NCBI GenBank assembly: GCA_005765155.1
Contig: VCCP01000006.1
Location: 1,686,501 to 1,750,500 of the forward strand
Origin: Zelopaecilomyces penicillatus
Taxonomy: Eukaryota > Ascomycota > Sordariomycetes > Hypocreales > Pseudodiploosporaceae
Direction of reading: 5' to 3'
DNA length: 64,000 nt
Shown: positions 1-9,840 of the stretch, piece by piece
How the letters are laid out: each line of letters begins with the position of its first letter
How positions within the stretch are numbered: position 1 is the stretch's first letter
Position numbers and translations under genes: made by a program
Notes under the pieces: generated by a model
Seen by the model: only the letters and a program-made list of their open reading frames with translations
The model's database searches: none
What the model was told of the DNA's origin: nothing

Positions 1-1033
1 AGAAGTCATGCTACACCAAAGGTTGCTTGCCTCAGCTGCTGATTTACATATGGATACAAAGTTCATAGCTATCAATGATTAAGTACTAAGGACGTGCCAG
101 ATCGAAAGCTAAAACTGCGACCAGTGTACTAGGTGCATGCATGTAAGTAAGTAATGCACTGACTTAAAATGTTGCTATGAGTACACGGCACAGCATAGCT
201 AGGACGACTACGTAGAGGCTATTGTTGCGGCAGATAAACCCATCTGCCGGGCTTGTGGCTAACGTAGTCTGTTTTGCTTTTGTTGATGCATCCACCGATG
301 TCTCAGCCAAAGTACCATAGCATCAAATCCCAAACCAGTCAGCAAACTTGCAAGTTCCCGCTTTCTTCCGCGTCTGTTTTGGCACCCGTAGTTGTTCCTA
401 AACACACAATAAGCATGCAAATTGCCATAACAAACCATATTCAGTCCATTGTGGATAACAATTTCTCGATATTGAAGCTTTGCGTACACGAAAAGAACTT
501 GGAGAACATGCATGGATCTAGGGTAGCTGCGATACATCTTGATCATGCTATGAATAAGAAACTCATTGTAATACACCACAATCCTTACTGCTACTAAACT
601 CAAAATGTAACACGACAATGATATCGCCGGCTTCCAATTCGTAGTGGTAACTTATTAAATTTCCTTACAAAGTACTCGACATAGCTCACATATCGAATCA
701 ATGTCCGACCAGTGACAACTCATCAAGAATGATTCCCTGCTTTCCTCAAATTCCCATAGGTAATCTCGCAGAAACTATATGTGTACATCTTGCATGGCTA
801 GCATACCTACGTTTATAACAACACCATTTCGCAATGGTGGTATTCTCTCAGACCACTCGCCTCAACCTTGACATATTATCAATGTTACTCACAAACATGG
901 CTTGACTGCTGCGACTCGTTCGAGGCACCTGTCGAGTTGCGTGATAACAGACAAGACTGATGCCTCACCATGGTCCAATAACTCCTGACTGATGAATATC
1001 GTATCCTCCTTCCTCGTGGTTTAGGGCCACTTC
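1..1033. other. Gene-free left end
   Basis: I see no convincing gene here. Short open frames on both strands do not resemble proteins and lack splice context. This stretch lies downstream of the TRAPPC13-like gene, whose stop codon is at the right edge, so part of it is probably 3' untranslated sequence. The window starts inside unannotated sequence, so a gene further left cannot be excluded. Confidence 0.5.
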
Positions 1034-2042
1034 TCATTTGCCGAGGGCTCGAGTGCCCAGCTTTCCTGTTGACAAGAAGCCTCTATTCCCCATGGCCCCT
1101 CTCCACCCGATGCCCAGAACACCAAACACCATCCGCCCATCTGGCGTCGTTTTTATCCCACCACCATCCTCCTCAAACACGACAAAGCATACCTGCTCGA
1201 TCTCGCCCGGGTGCAGCATCGGCTTCTGGTCCCCATTCGGGCCCCAGTTGCAGTCTTGGTAGCCGAGCCCTTCCTCCACGTCCATGACGACTTTTTCCAG
1301 CTGCACCGCATCTTCGCTGCAGTTTTCCAGCTGAGCTTCGAGAGCCCACTTCCTGCTGCCGACATTTTGGTCCGCGTCCGCGTCTGCGCCGCCCAACGCA
1401 CTCACCTTTGTCCGTACGATAAGAGAGGCCTTGCAGATGAACTGGTATAGCTTTCGAAAAGTCCTCGTCCGCCCACTCGTCTCCGTAGCCTCATAGTAGC
1501 TCACCGTTACCGCCAAAACGTGATTGCCTTCCTCCTTGAGGTCAAATGAGACCACCCTCTGTAGTGTACCCGCGGGTTCAATGTCCACCCCGCCAGCGCT
1601 CTCGGGCTTGAGCTCCAGCTTCTGAGCCCCCGCCAGCCCTGGTGTTTTCATCTCCGCTTCGATGCGGACATCGCGAATATGCTTCAATGAGTCGGCGGGC
1701 AGATCATTGTTCGCACACAACGTACAGCCAAATGTCTCCCCCACGTAGGCAGATCCAAATGAAACCGGGAGATTGAGAATCGGGCTGAGGAGAAAAGGAG
1801 CTGGATTGGTTTCGGTTTTCGAGGAGTAGGCGAGCGAGGCTGGCACAGGAAGATGCTTCGATGACGGGAGAGGCAGAGGAGACTCAATAGGATACTGCGT
1901 CACTAGCGATGGCTGAGAGAGCCTAGTGGTTGTTAGATGATGATTCTGTCCAACTTACTTGCCGCGCCTACCTAAGGACCTTGACGGACACCGAATGTGG
2001 TTCCTTGATAGGATCATGGGAGGGATATCTTTGATGGCTCAT
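1034..2042 (-). CDS. TRAPP complex subunit 13-like protein (DUF974)
   Basis: This is a TRAPPC13 (DUF974) family protein, a subunit of a TRAPP tethering complex that acts in ER-Golgi and endosome traffic. Two exons are read on the minus strand, 2042-1972 and 1922-1034, giving 319 residues. Exon 1 starts MSHQRYP and ends HSVSVKVLR; exon 2 continues LSQPSLVTQYPIESPL, the conserved family start, and splitting the Arg codon AG|G keeps the frame. Further family hallmarks are the segment LNLPVSFGSAYVGETFGC, near residues 75-92, and FRKLYQFICKASLIVRTKV, where the second beta-sandwich domain begins. The 49-nt intron has donor GTAGGC and acceptor CACTAG. The family name rests on recalled motifs. The protein is shorter than animal homologues (about 400 residues), which is usual in moulds. 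It lies upstream of, and on the same strand as, the KH gene's downstream end, with no sign of co-regulation. Confidence 0.82.
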
Positions 2043-2683
2043 TTTCTCCACTCCATCCTCCTTGTCCGTGAAGAAATCGCCAAAGAGTCACTACGATGCT
2101 GGGCGGCTGGAGCTTATGTGGAGCAGCTAACAATCTACGCTACTCCTTCAGCACAATGACAGCTTACGCATGGGGCTTATCGATAAGACGAGGGGCACAT
2201 GCCCCACTCTGATAGCACAATTGGATGTGTGGTTAAGCAGGGGTAAAATGGATTGAAATGTAACTAACAAGACCATATTATGGCCTGTATTGAGCCCAAC
2301 GCAACGAGCCATAGACTCGCCCCCTTTTAAGTCTCAAGATCTACGAGCTGTTCTGCTTGTATGTCATTAGCATTTTCACATTTCCGCATCCTTCAATAGA
2401 ATGCCAATCACAAGTCAAAGACTTTCGCAAGTACGTATAGATGAGACGTCTCATCACTGTAACTTGTCTGTCATATCAGCAGAGTTCTGGATGCATTAGA
2501 TTAGTACTTTCCCCAAACGAAAATATACTCTTCTTTCCTTTGAATTTGAAATGTTACGTTTTCCCTAACCTAGCCGAGCGTGGTGTCTGTAGAACCCCCT
2601 GTGGTCAACCGAGCATATTACAAAAGTCAGCAAATCGAAATAAGCAGTCAGCTCTTATACGTCAAACTGGGCAAACCCAAATC
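2043..2683. other. Intergenic between TRAPPC13-like and KH gene
   Basis: This stretch holds the 5' region of the TRAPPC13-like gene and the 3' end of the KH gene. I see no third gene. An open frame on the plus strand near 2441-2725 has no recognisable protein features. Confidence 0.5.
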
Positions 2684-4774
2684 CTAAAGCCCAGGGGGTG
2701 GGGGGACCTAAACAATGATCAGTAACCGACGTGCGAAAAGGGGAATACAAGCTTCAGGTTATACATACAGCATTGAAGCTACCGCCAGGTGGTGAACCAG
2801 AGGGTGGAGGAGGCGGGGCAGAACTTGGAGGAGGAGGAGGTGGTGGAGCTGCATCGCTGGGTGGAGGTGGAGGCGAAGCCGACTGGCCAGGGGCGCCGGT
2901 GCTCTGCGCCTGGCCCTGAGCACCATAGTACTGCTGATATAGCGCGACATAACTGTATCATGTCAGTCTTCATCCAACACTTAAGGTTTCAAACAAGTCA
3001 TCATACTTAGCGTAGCCTCCCCAGGCGGCATAGGGATCAGCGCCGTTGTAATATTGTGCATATTGTGCAGCATAGTCAGTAGCGCTTGCTGAACTGTTAA
3101 CTCCTGGAGCTGCAGGACTGTTAGAGGCTGCGGCATCAGATCCGTATCTACCATATGAGGAGTATGAGGCGTTTTGCGATCCACCATGGGAACCTCCCTG
3201 ACCGCCGTGAGAATTTCCATGGGAACCACCATGAGACCCGCCGTGAGAGTTACCATGGGAGTTGCCGTGGGAGCCACCATGAGAACCTCCGTGTGAACCG
3301 CTATGAGATCCACGATGATGGTCTCCGTAACCACCGCCGCCACCAGAGGCATAGCGCGGCGGTCTTGTTTTGAAATCCTCATATTGCTCCTTGACGTTGC
3401 CAATTAAATCTTCGCAAAGTTCCTTTGCTTTGGCAACCATGTTAGGGTCAGGACCACTGGTATTGTTAAAAGTCAGCCCACTGGTAACGTCGGTAAACCG
3501 GGCAATACTCACGTTACATGAAGGAACATTTCCTCGTCACTTTCGTGGTTAGTGGCGGCCTCAAGATAGCCTGAGCCGCGGCCTTTGATTTGAACTCTAC
3601 ATCCAGTTTCTTGCTGGATGTGCTTCACGTATGCACCGCCGTGTCCAACCACCTGCGCGCGCAAGTTGAAGCCTGGAACTGGCTCGAGGCTGATGGGAAT
3701 TTTCTCCTCTGGCCATTTTCGCTAGTCGGTGAAGTGTTAGCGATCGGCCAAAATCACTGCCATAAATGTGGGGATTACCCTTCCAAATTCGTCTCGCTCC
3801 ACATGTTCCTGTTCACGGCGTCGGAATCGTCGCTCATCTACTAGCTGGGGGAGCTCTTGCTGAATGAGTTCGTTGATTTTCGCGACAGCAGCATCCAGTC
3901 CGGCCTTGCTGGTGCTCGTGATATGCAAATAAAGAGGGGGGTTCTGCTCGCGTTAGTAAACGAGACAAAGATGCCTCTTCGTGAATTTAAATAAGAACAT
4001 ACAGCTGCAGTTGCCATGCTCTTATTCGGATAGTAATTCCCGCGGGTTGTGACATCTTTGAGCGAGGTTAACCTATATATCCTATAATAAGTTGTGAGTG
4101 AAGAATATTTGCGTACCAGCACCGGTTTCATCGCGTATCTAGGTCAAAGGCAAGTTAGTAAGGGCAAGTAGAGGGATTACTATAAGCTATCGCGCTTGTA
4201 AGCATAATAGTCCTCGACACAGATGCCGTATTCGCCTGCCATGTCGGTTGTGGGATATTTGTTGAAGCAGCAAGGGTATTTACCATGTCCTGAGTAGAGC
4301 CTTTGGTCAACAGGTAACGATTTCTCAAATCGTTGACCTCAATGTCCTGAATGTAGTCGCCATCGGCCACATACATTTCGTTTTTGATGCCCGCGTCCGA
4401 GTCGGCCGAAGAGTCTGGCGCTTTGGTATCAGGAGATGCCGACTTAATAGGTGGGACATCAACATGCTGAATGCCCTTACGGGCCTGCAGCTGCGCGTTG
4501 ATTTTAGCCGCAGCGGCAGCTATTGAAATGGTAAGAAAGAAATCCATGATCGAAAGATGGGAGGGAGAAGCGTACCAGCAGCAGCAGCGGCGTCAATCGG
4601 AGCCTTTTTGGTCTCTGAAGTACCATCTTTCGGCAGCGGACTACGCTCTCGGCCCTCTGAACGTCGACCGGGTGGTGATCGGGAGCGCCTGTCGAATCGT
4701 GAGGCTCGTTTAGGCTCCGGCTCTGTTTGATCAAAGCGCGACCGCTTGACAGTTCGACGCTCGGCGTCCTCCAT
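2684..4774 (-). CDS. KH-domain RNA-binding splicing factor, KHDC4/BLOM7-like
   Basis: A nine-exon gene: 4774-4576, 4519-4284, 4138-4117, 4055-4003, 3943-3779, 3721-3513, 3456-3007, 2952-2769 and 2707-2684, encoding 513 residues. The N-terminus is basic and Arg/Ser rich (an RSRSPPGRRSEGR stretch), typical of splicing factors. A degenerate first KH region (about residues 123-208) spans TTRGNYYPNKSMATAANPPLYLH. A second KH domain (about 228-310) carries the loop GHGGAYVKHI and the strand CRVQIKGRGSGYLE. Human KHDC4 binds pre-mRNA and acts in splice-site choice. Residues of about 330-400 are a Ser-His-Gly repeat, and the tail is proline rich. The last 24-nt exon (GT at 2768, AG at 2708) reads VPPPPGL-stop in frame. 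Without it, translation would run seven codons into the intron. The third exon is only 22 nt. Family assignment is confident; exact splice ends come from reading frame alone. Confidence 0.85.
3172..3318 (-). repeat. Gly-Ser-His tandem repeat inside the KH gene
   Basis: The KH gene encodes an array of four-residue units of the type SHGG or SHGN, roughly eleven copies with one GQGG interruption. It lies between the second KH domain and the proline-rich tail. At DNA level, units differ by synonymous changes, so the array is old but still repetitive. Such low-complexity RNA-binding tails often self-associate; that is inference here. Confidence 0.8.
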
Positions 4775-6123
4775 GATATGTCCTAGCAGCTCGAGCTGTC
4801 TATATTAACTGTGTATGACGGTGCGTCTATGGAGTCTACGGCCCGATTTCTTGGTGACGAAGACAACTAGGGACTGGCGTATACCGGACTTCGCAGGTTG
4901 TTGATATGAGAAAAATGCTGATGAAGGAGAAGACAAGCTCGCCTTCGTTGTGGATCAATGCCAAACTCATGTTCCTGTGCCGCGTTGTACCACAACACGA
5001 AAAAAATGCACAGAAGCATGGGGGCATAAGAGAAAGGTACAAAGGGACTTCCTGCTACCACTGTATACAGGCTGCGCAGCATGTACCTCTGCGAGTTCCA
5101 GGTACCAGGTAGCAGCAACAGCGAGGCTGCCAAGGCTGCTTACCAAATGATCTTTGGCTGCGGTTAGTTTAAGTGCGGTGTCGGAGGTGCACGTGCAGTG
5201 TTTTAAGATCTTCAGGGACTACTAAGGTACCTGCTTCGATTGAGATGCTTTGACAGCTTACTTGGAGTGGGCGTGCTGGCATTTCATCCCATTTCTATGA
5301 ATCCTTCGCGACCTCGAAATGTGTGTTTGTTTTGCTGTTTGGCTAGCTACCTAGGAAACACAAGGATATTCATAGATTGCTGCGTTCTTAGGCAATGTGA
5401 TTCCGGCGGTCAACCCCCCCGTCGCTGCTTATCTGAACTGTCTTCACATGCCCATGGCAATGCAGTCAGACCTACCCTTCATTTACACGTTCTTACGTGA
5501 TACTCCCACCGTCCGGGGCTTTCCGATAGCTAATCATATATGTATGTTTGTGTGTGGCCATAATTCAGGGCAATGGATGGGAATAATGATTAGGCTATCT
5601 GGTTCAATTGTTAAATTAGGGTTTGCAAAGTCAAGTTTGAGCATTTGGCTGTATGCATAGGTGCGACTTGGGGTTGACGTTCAGCAGACGATGATGGAGA
5701 GGCACAATGTGGGGAGATGTTGCGGGGCAAATGTACATTCGACCATACGGCTAACGCTCTATCTATTTACTGTACACTTTATATGAGGAAATTGATGTGC
5801 GGTTACAAGTAATAATGCTAGACAGGCCAGGTAGTTTTGCTAAGATATTATGCGCTATCGACAAACCCAAAGCCTCTGACATGCTGATTTCCCGAGTATG
5901 AGGAACCGGGCCGAGGTGATCCGTGCACAGCGTCCCCCAACAACACCGCCGGTCCAGCCTCCGATCCATCGGACAGTCAGCTGAGTTTTCGACCTTTCCC
6001 CAAAGTCCTTGACTCACGATTCCTTCAATACCGACACAACTTTGCTGAGCCTGAGAACCAATTGAGCCAGGAAAGCATCTTGTTCGCCGACAGAGTTCCA
6101 GCCTCACGTCGACTTATCGCAAG
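4775..6123. other. Divergent promoter region of KH gene and ILV6
   Basis: About 1.35 kb lie between two divergent start codons. I see no gene; the short open frames here (for example near 4867-5133) are unlike known proteins. A Gcn4/CPC1-type site sits near the right edge and is listed separately. Confidence 0.55.
6010..6016 (+). promoter_or_regulatory. Candidate Gcn4/CPC1 site upstream of ILV6
   Basis: A perfect TGACTCA palindromic core lies 108 bases before the ILV6 start codon. Gcn4 in yeast and CPC1/CpcA in moulds bind this motif and activate amino-acid biosynthesis genes during starvation. Position and target gene fit, but a 7-mer can occur by chance. Confidence 0.55.
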
Positions 6124-7150
6124 ATGGCTTCGCTCCGGCCATGGAGCACGCCGCTGCGCTTGGTTGCGTCTGCCAGGACCTTCCCCGCCGGTGCTGCCAC
6201 TTTTGGTGCCGTTCGATTCAATTCTTCCCACAGCTCGACCTCTGCCATCGCCTACAAGGCCCTGCGACGCCGCTCTGCCCCTCTTCCTGTTGCTGAGGCG
6301 CCTCCAGCATGGTCTGCGCAAGCTGCCGTCTCCAATATCCTCTACGAGACACCGACTCCATCCATGGCCCCGCCTAAGCGCCACATTCTCAACTGTCTTG
6401 TTCAGAACGAGCCTGGTGTATTGTCTCGCCTCTCCGGAATTCTCGCTGCTCGAGGCTTCAACATTGACTCTCTGGTTGTGTGCAATACTGAAGTGGAGGA
6501 CCTGTCTCGTATGACAATCGTATTGACTGGCCAGGATGGGGTTGTTGAACAGGCGAGGAGGCAGCTGGAGGATCTTGTGCCTGTTTGGGCTGTCTTGGAC
6601 TACAGCAACGCAGCTCTTGTTCAGCGTGAGCTCTTGCTTGCTAAAATCAACATTCTCGGCCCCGAGTACTTTGAGGAGCTTTTGGCTCATCATCGTGAAA
6701 TGACCACCGGCGAGTTCGAGCCGGAGCATAGCCATGAAGTCGCTGAGCTAAGCCTTGAAGAGTTGGCCAAAGACTTCCATCCCAGCAAGCTTGCCGCTAG
6801 CGAAGCCCTCAGACATAAACACGAGCACTTGAAGACCCTTACCTACTTCACTCATCAGTTTGGAGGCAAGGTGCTAGATATTAGCACCAACAGCTGCATC
6901 GTCGAAGTGTAAGTTCTCCATTACACGCGAGATATGCCCATATTTGTATTCATGCTAACAATTGTCCAGCTCCGCCAAGCAGTCGAGGATTGATTCGTTC
7001 TTGAAGTTGGTTGCTCCATTTGGTATTCTTGAATCTGCCCGAACTGGTTTAATGGCTCTGCCAAGATCGCCCCTGCGGAACCCAGCAGAGGATACCGTGG
7101 TGAAGGAGGCTGACGAGGCTGTTGATGTCAGCCAGCTTCCTCCTGGTTAA
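6124..7150 (+). CDS. ILV6: Acetolactate synthase regulatory (small) subunit
   Basis: This is the regulatory subunit of mitochondrial acetolactate synthase, which catalyses the first shared step of valine, leucine and isoleucine synthesis; the subunit stimulates the catalytic partner and mediates valine feedback. There are two exons, 6124-6908 and 6970-7150, encoding 321 residues. The first 35 or so residues are Arg/Ser/Ala rich without acids, as expected for a mitochondrial presequence. The ACT domain begins at about residue 86 with HILNCLVQNEPGVLSRLSGILAARGFNIDSL, followed by the family segment RMTIVLTGQD. The C-terminal part ends FLKLVAPFGILESARTGLMALPRS, the conserved ILV6 tail, which lies in exon 2. 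The intron (GTAAGT to CCAG) splits a Val codon. The gene converges with the arginine gene, with 196 bases between the two stop codons. The TGACTCA site upstream suggests general amino-acid control. Confidence 0.95.
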
Positions 7151-7346
7151 GTGTCAAAATCATATCTTACTCGGCTGCTTAGCCCTTGCCGTCAGACGAG
7201 ACACTTTTCTTTTTACATTTGTTTTATTTAGCCGTTTTCAATCAAGTCCAAATTACTCTGTACAATCAATCTGTGATTATTTTGCACGCTGCAATTACGC
7301 GAGAACCAGACCATCACTATATCCGGAAACCAGGGATATTCCCAAA

Positions 7347-8529
7347 CTAGATCTTCCCCTTGTTTACCACGAAACCCTCTAATGCAGCTGTAAGAAGTTA
7401 GATTTAGGGCCTTAAGCCTGTATAGGAGCCTGGGATGCTTACCAACGGCTGCCCACAGTCGGTTCTCCGCCTCTGGGAAGACCAGAGACCTAGGGCTGTA
7501 GAATACTTCGTCGGCAACCTCCTCTTGGTGTCGAGGCAAGCAATGCATAAATTTCCAGCCCTCCTTGGCACCTCCTCGCTTAGCCAGCTCGTTTGTGATC
7601 TGATAGCCTGCGAATGCGTCTAAACGCTTCTGCTTCTCGCTCTCTTGACCCATCGAGATCCACGTATCGGTGACCAAGATATCTGCGTTCCTGATAGCCT
7701 CCTCTGGCACGGTCGTCTCGGAGAGTTTACCTGGGGATGAAACGCCTGTAGCTGCTGATGTGATGAGTTGCCTCATGGAGTCAGGGATACCATAACCCTT
7801 GGGTGAGGCGACGGCAATGTCGACACCCATCTTAACGCAACCCAAAGCAAGGTCAAAGAGCACATTATTCGAGTCACCGATCCAGGCCACCTTTAAGCCA
7901 TTGAGACCAAGTCCAGATTCTGTCGTTGACTTAGAGGTATGAAAAGCCTCGTGGATAGTGAGGAAATCAGCAATGGTTTGCAGGGGATGAAAGTCATCCG
8001 ACAGCGCGTTGATGACTGGCACGCTTGAATGTTGAGCCAGTGTTGTCACATCCGAGTGGGGGCCAACGCGGGCTACCATGCAAGAAGTCATTGAAGAGAT
8101 GACAACTGAAGTGTCATATAGTGACTCATTGACCTAAATTGGCAATGGTCAGACTTTGTTGCTATAGAATATTGTCACAGCAAAAGGGGGTATACGAACA
8201 CCAAGCTGGATATCATCCTTTCCTAGAAACATGGGATGACCACCGAGCATAGTCACTGCAGCTTCTGTTGATACACGGGTCCTAGTGCTTCGCTTGCTAA
8301 ACATCATTGCAACTGCTTGGCCAGCCAGACCTGAGCTCACGGGGGTTTGAATCTGGCCATTCTTGACGGCAACCTTGCGAGAGGCAGCGTTGCGCACCAA
8401 GGTCGCGAATTCCGCAGCGGACAGATCAGCAATGGACATGAGATGCCTTGGGCTAGAGGCTTGTGAGTATGCCCGTTTCTGTAGGCCGCATGTTGCGTTG
8501 CGAGCCGCTCGCAAAGCCGCTGTGTTCAT
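7347..8529 (-). CDS. Ornithine carbamoyltransferase, mitochondrial
   Basis: This enzyme joins ornithine and carbamoyl phosphate to citrulline in mitochondrial arginine synthesis (yeast ARG3, Aspergillus argB, Neurospora arg-12). Three exons, 8529-8200, 8133-7443 and 7387-7347, encode 353 residues. A basic presequence (about 1-25) precedes the enzyme. The carbamoyl-phosphate loop STRTR is at 81-85, the HPLQ motif at 159-162, the DTWISMG loop at 266-272 and the catalytic HCLPR at 307-311 with Cys308, so all key residues are present. The last 13 codons, ending LEGFVVNKGKI, come from a separate 41-nt exon. Intron 1 has the unusual donor GTTCGT, but only this splice joins DIQLG to VNESLYDTSVVIS in frame. 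A TGACTC site lies 252 bases upstream. Identity is very secure. Confidence 0.95.
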
Positions 8530-8780
8530 GATTGTGTGTGTTTTTTTGTTGGCGGTCTACAACCAACAAGAACAAGGATCTCCGGAATCGGCGCTTGTTG
8601 TAGAGAAGTAGCGGATGTCAGAAACAGGCCAATTGACGTGTTGAAGCTTAACCCAATTCAAAGAATGATTTCTCTGCAATTAACTGTAGGCATTGACTTG
8701 AAGTAAAATCGGTAGGACTGGGTGTGAGAAAAAAGAAAGGAGGAAAAAATTGGCGGTATCAATGATATCGGCGCAGACGG

Positions 8781-8786
8781 GAGTCA
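8781..8786 (-). promoter_or_regulatory. Candidate Gcn4/CPC1 half-palindrome upstream of arginine gene
   Basis: TGACTC on the minus strand lies 252 bases before the ornithine carbamoyltransferase start. It is the core of the Gcn4/CPC1 motif without the final A. It is weaker than the site upstream of ILV6, but both genes would be expected targets of general amino-acid control. Confidence 0.35.
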
Positions 8787-8877
8787 TTGCTGGAAAGGTA
8801 TGTAGTGTACCTACTTGGGCATGAATCGAGGTTGTTGAGCACGAACCCTAGTCACAGTGGGGGCCTTGTTTTGTATT

Positions 8878-8891
8878 TAACCCTAACCCTA
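8878..8891. repeat. Short telomere-like CCCTAA repeat (telobox)
   Basis: About two and a third units of CCCTAA, the complement of the fungal telomere repeat TTAGGG, lie about 350 bases upstream of the arginine gene. So short a run is more like a binding site for a Tbf1/Teb1-type telobox factor than a relict telomere. Function is unproven. Confidence 0.4.
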
Positions 8892-9066
8892 GAATATATC
8901 AAACAAGATGAATGGTGTAAACTAGAAGTTGTAATTGCTATGTAACTGATGGGGGATTTTATCCTGATGACTATTTACATTGTGGAAAAATTCGGAATAT
9001 GTGCTTGAAGAAGCTGTGAACTATGTACTGGAGTAGCAAGGCCCCTCTAGGCGAAATCCATCATCT

Positions 9067-9840
9067 TTAAGCATCGGGATCGACGTCGTTGAGTTCAGTG
9101 CCAATGGCAATCTCGTCAAACCACATCTGGCGGAAAGGCTGATTGCCATCCATGCGACCATCATCATGCCAGCTGTTTGCATACATGCCAACACGGAACT
9201 GAAAGACGGTATCGTCGTTGACTGTGGTAGCCACATTACTTGAGTCGTGGACTTTCCGGCCATCAAACCACATTCTGTAAAAACCGCTATTGTCGCTAGC
9301 CCACTTGGCCTGAATGATAACCTTGTGCCACTTGCCAGCACTGACTGTGCCAAGGTTATTGAGTGTCTTGATGCTGCGTCCGCAGTTGGGCTGTCGGTAT
9401 TGCCCACTGACGATGCGGGATGTCAACTGGTTGCCCTGAATCCATACCATGGAGGATGGCATCCAGTCATCGCCACCGCAGCCCGCGCCGGGACGGTTGG
9501 CGATAAACTGTGCGATGTTGTAGGACTGTGAAGAAAACTGCCAGGTGTCGGATAGGCGGAACATGAAGCCGTAGTAAAGCGAATCGCCACGCTTGTAGCC
9601 ACGATTGCGGTCGACTTCAGAGTGGTACCGCCCATTGTAGCCAGGTGTATAGGTTTGAGTCATCTTGATGGAAGTGGTGCCCTTGTAGGCAACATTGCTG
9701 ACTTGTTGAACGGTGCCTTGGTTCTCACGGCGGATATAATCCCATCCATTGAGGCTACCGTCATTGAAGAAAGTTCGGGTAGCATCTGCTGTTGAGACGA
9801 GCGCCAGAGTGGCGGTGATGAACGTTTTGATGGCAACCAT
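9067..9840 (-). CDS. Secreted polysaccharide lyase family 20 (glucuronan lyase)
   Basis: A single-exon gene of 257 residues, close to the roughly 256 residues I recall for Trichoderma reesei glucuronan lyase, the founding member of CAZy family PL20. Such enzymes cleave beta-1,4-polyglucuronic acid by beta-elimination outside the cell. A signal peptide MVAIKTFITATLALVSTADA begins the protein, with cleavage expected near residue 20. The in-frame codon 60 bases upstream is not ATG, so 9840 is the better start. The mature chain has jelly-roll features: YNGRYHSEVDRNRGYKRGDS, an aromatic strand YYGFMFRLSDTWQF, MWFDGRKV, and the C-terminal QPFRQMWFDEIAIGTE. Cysteines in GAGCGGDDW and QPNCGRS could pair. 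I am sure of a secreted beta-jelly-roll lyase-like protein and fairly sure of PL20; substrate is inferred. Confidence 0.8.
   Translation of the reverse strand: MVAIKTFITATLALVSTADATRTFFNDGSLNGWDYIRRENQGTVQQVSNVAYKGTTSIKMTQTYTPGYNGRYHSEVDRNRGYKRGDSLYYGFMFRLSDTWQFSSQSYNIAQFIANRPGAGCGGDDWMPSSMVWIQGNQLTSRIVSGQYRQPNCGRSIKTLNNLGTVSAGKWHKVIIQAKWASDNSGFYRMWFDGRKVHDSSNVATTVNDDTVFQFRVGMYANSWHDDGRMDGNQPFRQMWFDEIAIGTELNDVDPDA

Larger units (their letters stand above)
8530..9066. other. Upstream region of the ornithine carbamoyltransferase gene
   Basis: There is no gene here. The stretch contains the promoter of the leftward arginine gene, a telomere-like repeat and a TGACTC core (both listed), and the 3' end of the glucuronan lyase gene. 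Confidence 0.55.

Noticed and set aside
2754..2768. Stop codon directly after the KH gene's proline-rich exon as the true end
   Set aside because: A GTATGT donor precedes it, and splicing to 2707 gives a family-like VPPPPGL end; the unspliced reading adds intron codons.
6025..6735. 236-codon minus-strand frame opposite ILV6
   Set aside because: It is antisense to strongly conserved ILV6 coding sequence, and its composition is an artefact of the codon bias of the true gene.
8878..8891. Relict telomere or chromosome end
   Set aside because: Only about two repeat units within a gene-dense region with no subtelomeric features.
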